This document shows positions 9,107 to 12,586 of a stretch of 12,586 nucleotides of DNA, one piece after another; positions within the stretch are counted from its first letter, which is position 1, and each line of letters begins with the position of its first letter. Location: NCBI GenBank assembly GCA_036939755.1, contig JALLAZ010001739.1:1-12586 (forward strand), read 5' to 3'. The position numbers and the translations under genes are program-made. This DNA comes from Stephanodiscus triporus (lineage: Eukaryota > Bacillariophyta > Thalassiosirophyceae > Thalassiosirales > Thalassiosiraceae). Below the pieces are notes generated by a model. That model ran no database searches. It was given only the letters and a program-made list of their open reading frames with translations, and was not told where the DNA came from.

Positions 9107-9284
9107 TTCGGTCGAAGGCGTTTTGCCTTGGTTTGTGTGGTGGCGGGGAAGGTGAATTTAATTGCGCGAGCGGACCTAAATATGACTCTAGAGAGAGTGT
9201 ACCATATCGTAAGTAAGTAAGGCCTAATCGCAACAACAAAGCCTCGACGGTGCAATATTGTGTTTCCCATCGTCTCCCCATACC
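9107..9284. promoter_or_regulatory. Divergent promoter region, methyltransferase / hydroxylase
   Basis: 178 bp separate two start codons that point away from each other, so both 5'UTRs and core promoters must fit here unless there are upstream non-coding exons. The middle is AT-richer (AAATATGACTC, TACCATATCGTAAGTAAGTAAG). No defined element is recognised. Confidence 0.5.
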
Positions 9285-10280
9285 ATGACCCCCGTCGTCG
9301 CCGACATCGCCCAGGTGGCGCGGGGGGATGTGAGCGTCACGTCGAACTTCCTGTCCCCCGGGGTCGCGTCGGCCCTGCGCGAGGACGCCCGCGCCCTCCT
9401 CGCGGCGGGGGCGTTCGTCGGGGGCGGACTCCGCCTCCCCGTGGATGATCGTCGAAGACGACGACGACGGCCTCGTCGTCGTCGTCGTAGTCTTCGCGGT
9501 CGCGGCGAGGAGGACGACGAAGACGGGGGGGGGGACGACCCGACGACGACGACGTTCGACGACAGGACGAGGCTCTGCGACGTGTGCGGAATCTTCGACG
9601 ACGCCGATCGGCACGACGGCGTCGGCGATCGGGACGCTCGCGACGGGCTCCTGGACGTCGTCTCCGACCTGCGGGGGATGCTGATGGGGGCAGGGTTCGA
9701 GCAGCTATCGGAGAATATGGAACTGCAATACCTCCATTACCCCGGGGGTGACGACGATGGCGGCGGAGGGACGGGCAGAGGCGGCTTCTACCGGAGGCAC
9801 TTCGACCGCACCGGCGACGAGGACGGGCCGTTGGCGAGGAGGGTGTCGCTGTTGCTGTACCTGAACGAGGACGGATGGGACGCCGCGACGGACGGGGGGA
9901 TGCTGCGCGCCTATGTGCGGCCGTCAAAGGGGCGGGACGGCAAACTCGACGACGAAGGCAACTTCGACCACGACGACCACGACGACGCGCGACGACGCGC
10001 CGAACGTGACGTTTGCGTGCTGGACATCGTCCCCGAGGGCGGGAAGCTGGTGTTGTTCGATTCCGCGGCCGTCGAGCACGAGGTGCTGCCAACGCAGAGG
10101 GAACGGTGGGCCGTGGTCGGGTGGTTCCTGACGGAGGAGGGGCTCAATGTCACGGAAAACGAAAGGAGGGGAGGGGGGAGGGAGGAGAGAGCGAGACGTA
10201 CCGGGGGAGAGGTGCGGACCGAGAATGGTCCGAGGAAGAAGAAGAGGAACAGGAGCGGGCGTAAGAGAGCGTCTAGATGA
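9285..10280 (+). CDS. EGLN/SM-20-like prolyl 4-hydroxylase (2-oxoglutarate, Fe(II) dioxygenase)
   Basis: Predicted to hydroxylate proline on a protein using O2, 2-oxoglutarate and Fe(II). The 331-residue product carries YRRHFD, with the iron ligands His172 and Asp174 and Tyr169 at the position of the HIF-hydroxylase active-site Tyr. The distal ligand is His265 in VEHEVLPTQRERWAVVGWF, with Arg274 nine residues on. The H+9 Arg spacing fits the EGLN/PHD2 and SM-20 group rather than collagen-type enzymes, which use Lys at +10. LLYLNEDGWDAATDGGMLR matches the strand pair between them. Odd features are an Arg- then Asp-rich insert near 53-90, an Asp/His-rich loop near 220-240, and a basic tail after the domain that could be a nuclear signal or intron read-through (GTAAGA at 10261). 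The start is the ATG at 9285. Targets in protists include Skp1, but none is shown here. Confidence 0.85.
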   Translation: MTPVVADIAQVARGDVSVTSNFLSPGVASALREDARALLAAGAFVGGGLRLPVDDRRRRRRRPRRRRRSLRGRGEEDDEDGGGDDPTTTTFDDRTRLCDVCGIFDDADRHDGVGDRDARDGLLDVVSDLRGMLMGAGFEQLSENMELQYLHYPGGDDDGGGGTGRGGFYRRHFDRTGDEDGPLARRVSLLLYLNEDGWDAATDGGMLRAYVRPSKGRDGKLDDEGNFDHDDHDDARRRAERDVCVLDIVPEGGKLVLFDSAAVEHEVLPTQRERWAVVGWFLTEEGLNVTENERRGGGREERARRTGGEVRTENGPRKKKRNRSGRKRASR

Positions 10281-10873
10281 GCAAGGCTGAACGAGGTATG
10301 ATTTCCACTTGAGATTGTTAGCCCAACGATGTGCAGTAACTTTTTATGGCGTCTGCGTGTCGTTTCGTCATCTTCTCCCGATCCTTTGTACATTCTTGGA
10401 CGGAACAATAAATCCTGATCGTGCCATGAAGTGCACGATGGCCTTGATGGACGGCCTAAGTCCAATAATACAAAAGGTGGGTCAAGGTATAAGAATGGAG
10501 AAGAGGAAGGCGTTTTTTTTCGGATTGAGGACAAGACAGAATTCATTCCGACCAAAAAGCATCATTCGCACGCAAAAGGAGATGCTGAGAACCGATGCTT
10601 AGGTAGGAGTCTTCTCCTCCTTATTTCGCATCCAAGGAATGGAGTTCATCACCTTCCCCTTCAGCACACGAAACACATGTATGGGGCGAGGATTCATGCT
10701 ATTTCATTTTGTTTGTCGCCTGTCCAAACTTTTATATAAGTGAAAGCTACCAATGGTGTATCCATGACTCGATAACATAACTCTACACTCTTCTCTTACG
10801 CTGGATGAATTGGCAAAACTCTTGCCACTCCAACCAGCATACAAAAAAAGGCCCAGTTAGGCTGCAAATCTGA
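10281..10873. other. Region without a supported gene
   Basis: About 590 bp after the hydroxylase stop. Two overlapping + frames are open for about 100 codons (10309-10602 and 10431-10739), but the second lacks an ATG start and neither shows a family motif. A short ATG-led segment at 10427 ends in AAAG followed by GTGGGT, a possible donor, so a small exon cannot be excluded. An AATAAA lies near 10409 and could serve the hydroxylase transcript. Confidence 0.45.
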
Positions 10874-11491
10874 TCACATACTCCTCCAATAGCTAACAGC
10901 TCCCTTCACCAACAAATTTGCTGAAATACTTTGCACTCCTGTGCTTGTGCTCCCGCCCCCTCTGGCAATGGCATCCACAGTCATGGCATTGCAGCCCTCA
11001 GAAGGCTGAGGGGGGCGTTTCACTTCGCACAGGGCGGTGACCAGAGAATTTGCGCCGTGCCTGATACAAACTCCGCCCCTAATGGCTTGGTTGGCAAATC
11101 CCTTGTGGCTGCAGCATTTCCTCATTGTGCCATGCCTGATACAAACTCCGCCCCATAATGACTTGCTTGGTGCACCCCTCATGGCTGCAGCATTTCTCCT
11201 TGGCACCATGGGTGATACAAACTCCTCCACATTTGGGTTGTTTGGTACAACCATCTTGACTGCAGCGTTTCTTCTCTGCACCATGCGTGATGCAAACTCC
11301 TCCGCATTTGGCTTGTTTTTGTCACATCCCTTGTGGCTGCAACAATTTGACAACTCGACCATGGTTTCTGACAATTCACCTAGGCCTACTGACTGTCGTA
11401 ATATAATTGATCTGTTGACTATTATGGTGCAGATGTCTTCCAACCATGCATGCGCATAGGATGGGTACTTCAAACGTCCCCATCTGACCAT
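10874..11491 (-). pseudogene. Degenerate Cys-rich repeat protein (C-S-x-x-G-C ... G-G-V-C-x-x-H-G repeats)
   Basis: The 205-codon minus-strand frame holds pieces of a tandem Cys/His repeat found in many heterokont proteins, often labelled WRKY19-like or zinc-finger. In frame one reads CSHKGC near 11340 and GGVCIRHGTMRKCCSHKGF and GGVCIRHGA near 11060-11155. The middle units only make sense in another frame (CSQDGCTKQPKCGGVCITHGA and CSHEGCTKQ). The repeated CTGCA landmark lies at 11337, 11260, 11185 and 11109, so the spacings are 77, 75 and 76 bp where a 25-residue unit needs 75. The two shifts add to three and the frame reopens, which hides the damage. One unit also has Phe where Cys is expected. 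The ends (MVRWGRLKYPSYAHAW; a Ser/Gly-rich tail) have no known domain. Sequencing error is the alternative to decay. Confidence 0.6.
11109..11341 (-). repeat. Four tandem ~75-bp Cys-rich repeat units
   Basis: Four units, each with a TGCAGCCA(C/T)-like core on the minus strand. Spacings of 77, 75 and 76 bp show small indels relative to the 25-codon period. Confidence 0.75.
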
Positions 11492-11566
11492 TATTGACGG
11501 AGGTATGTGGTCAGACAGTGGTTGATTTTTGGGTGGTTTGGGGGTTGTGGAACATCTGACATGCGG

Positions 11567-11589
11567 TTAGCTAGGTGGAAGCTAGCTAA
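11567..11589. repeat. Inverted repeat, 8-bp stem
   Basis: TTAGCTAG (11567-11574) and CTAGCTAA (11582-11589) are perfect complements around a 7-nt loop. Confidence 0.8.
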
Positions 11590-11602
11590 AAAACACACCC
11601 CA

Positions 11603-11639
11603 ACCATGGCGGCCCCCGTCACCCTATGGCCGCCATGGT
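11603..11639. repeat. Inverted repeat, 12-bp perfect stem
   Basis: ACCATGGCGGCC (11603-11614) and GGCCGCCATGGT (11628-11639) pair perfectly around a 13-nt loop. A run of 13 C follows at 11641. Confidence 0.85.
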
Positions 11640-12493
11640 GCCCCCCCCCCCCCTGGTGCCGCCGCATACAACAATCAGCCAACATGCTATGCAACAAGTC
11701 TATGTTGTTAAAACTATAGAATTTTGAAACTAAAGTGAAAGTGATGGACAAAGTAATGTGAGCTCTATAGATTTACTAGTGAACTAAAACTAAGAGCGTG
11801 ATTTGCCCATCAATGCAAACGAATGGACAACGACCGTCCATGTTCAATGGAAGGCATCAAACGTGGTCAGGTTGGGTGCAAGGACCTGTAGCCGCAGTAC
11901 ATCCTCTACATTGACGAGCTTAGTAAAGGATATAAAGGGGACAGGGGATCCTGAAGGCATCATTGACCGGAATGGCAGCGGCGATGATGAAGAGAGGCTG
12001 TTTGTCACTCTTTGACGCACCATCTGGCATGCACTTGGAGGGCAGTCTGTAGCCACTTGAAGGGCGAGGTTTCATGGCTTCTTTTGGGGCTTGCTCACGC
12101 TGCCGTCAAGCTTGGCGAGGCTGCCGGGGCCACAACGTGGGACCGTCTTAATGTTGTTCAAGATTTTCATCTCGAGCCCCTTTTTTCCTCATTTCTTCTC
12201 CGCCGACGTGGCCAAAGCCACCACACCTGGGGTACTACCGCCACCCGCATTCGTCCGGAGGATGCGGGGCGAGGGGTTGGTGATGAGAGTGGTTGTGGGG
12301 GCCATTTTTCTTTGAACTTCTTGATTTGGCTTGTTCGCAGAGGCTTCTGGGCGAAAAGTGAGGTCCCGAGCAGCTTTTTCATTGGCTATTGGAAAAAACT
12401 CTGGCGGTGGAAATTGGTTGATCCATCCCAACTTACCCTACCTGAACTATTAGGATTTCATTAGTAGTTACAGGTAAAGGGTAAGGTGAAGAA

Positions 12494-12575
12494 CCCCTGA
12501 TTATATGCATACTAGTACGCACTCATGCGTGCTAGTACGCGCTCTCACTATGGCCAGACCTTAGTGAGTCAGGGG
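12494..12575. repeat. Cloverleaf-like set of inverted repeats
   Basis: An outer 7-bp stem (CCCCTGA 12494-12500 with TCAGGGG 12569-12575) encloses two arms. The first is TAGTACGCA 12513-12521 with TGCGTGCTA 12526-12534, with one G-T pair and a 4-nt loop. The second is CTCACTA 12544-12550 with TAGTGAG 12562-12568. A direct repeat CTAGTACGC occurs at 12512 and 12532. The length is tRNA-like, but tRNA landmarks such as a TTCGA loop are absent. Confidence 0.6.
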
Positions 12576-12586
12576 CTGCAAACCGC

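Larger units (their letters stand above)
11492..12586. other. Right-end region with no recognisable gene
   Basis: Roughly 1.1 kb with short open frames on both strands, none with an ATG start plus a recognisable motif. The longest + frame (12012-12464) starts with TTG and has no family feature. The region contains inverted repeats at 11567-11639 and 12494-12575 and a run of 13 C at 11641-11653. It may be promoter sequence of the decayed gene, or remains of a mobile element, but neither can be shown. Confidence 0.5.

Noticed and set aside
9337..10092. Minus-strand Arg/Pro-rich frame opposite the hydroxylase
   Set aside because: A shadow of a gene with all catalytic residues present on the plus strand.
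12012..12464. 150-codon plus-strand frame as a protein gene
   Set aside because: No ATG start, no recognised motif and mixed composition; not supportable.
12494..12575. A tRNA gene
   Set aside because: The 7-bp closing stem and length fit, but the T-loop consensus, D-loop GG and a proper anticodon arm are not found on either strand.

Overview
The window looks like nuclear DNA of a stramenopile alga, most likely a centric diatom of the Thalassiosira type. This is inferred from short GT-AG introns (79, 108 and 227 bp), a eukaryote-type glutaminyl-tRNA synthetase, a two-pore potassium channel, a Cys-rich repeat family common in Thalassiosira-like diatoms, and GC-rich exons full of GAC/GTC triplet repeats set in AT-richer spacers. 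No phage, plasmid, CRISPR or bacterial operon structure is visible.

Layout from left to right: 1-490 is upstream and 5'UTR sequence. 491-3010 (+) is a single-exon two-pore K+ channel. 3011-3508 is a convergent AT-rich spacer. 3509-6670 (-) is a three-exon glutaminyl-tRNA synthetase with an EMAPII/Arc1p-type tRNA-binding domain fused to its C-terminus. At 6723-6724 there is a two-base assembly gap. 6725-7632 (+) is the 3' part of a LENG1-like gene whose 5' end is lost at the gap and whose reading frame changes once. 7633-7915 is a convergent spacer. 7916-9106 (-) is a METTL21-like protein methyltransferase with one intron that can be read through. 9107-9284 is a short divergent promoter region. 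9285-10280 (+) is an EGLN/SM-20-like prolyl hydroxylase. 10281-10873 has no gene I can support. 10874-11491 (-) is a decayed gene of Cys-rich repeats. 11492-12586 holds no recognisable gene but has three inverted-repeat structures.

The genes are housekeeping or regulatory and are not obviously one pathway: ion transport, aminoacylation, an RNA-processing-type protein, protein methylation and oxygen-dependent hydroxylation. The methyltransferase and hydroxylase share a 178-bp divergent intergenic region, the only arrangement that suggests co-regulation. I found no convincing new biological system. The points most worth following are the synthetase domain architecture and N-terminus, the hidden sequence at the gap, the frame-neutral intron, the decayed repeat gene, and the folded-looking DNA at the right end.
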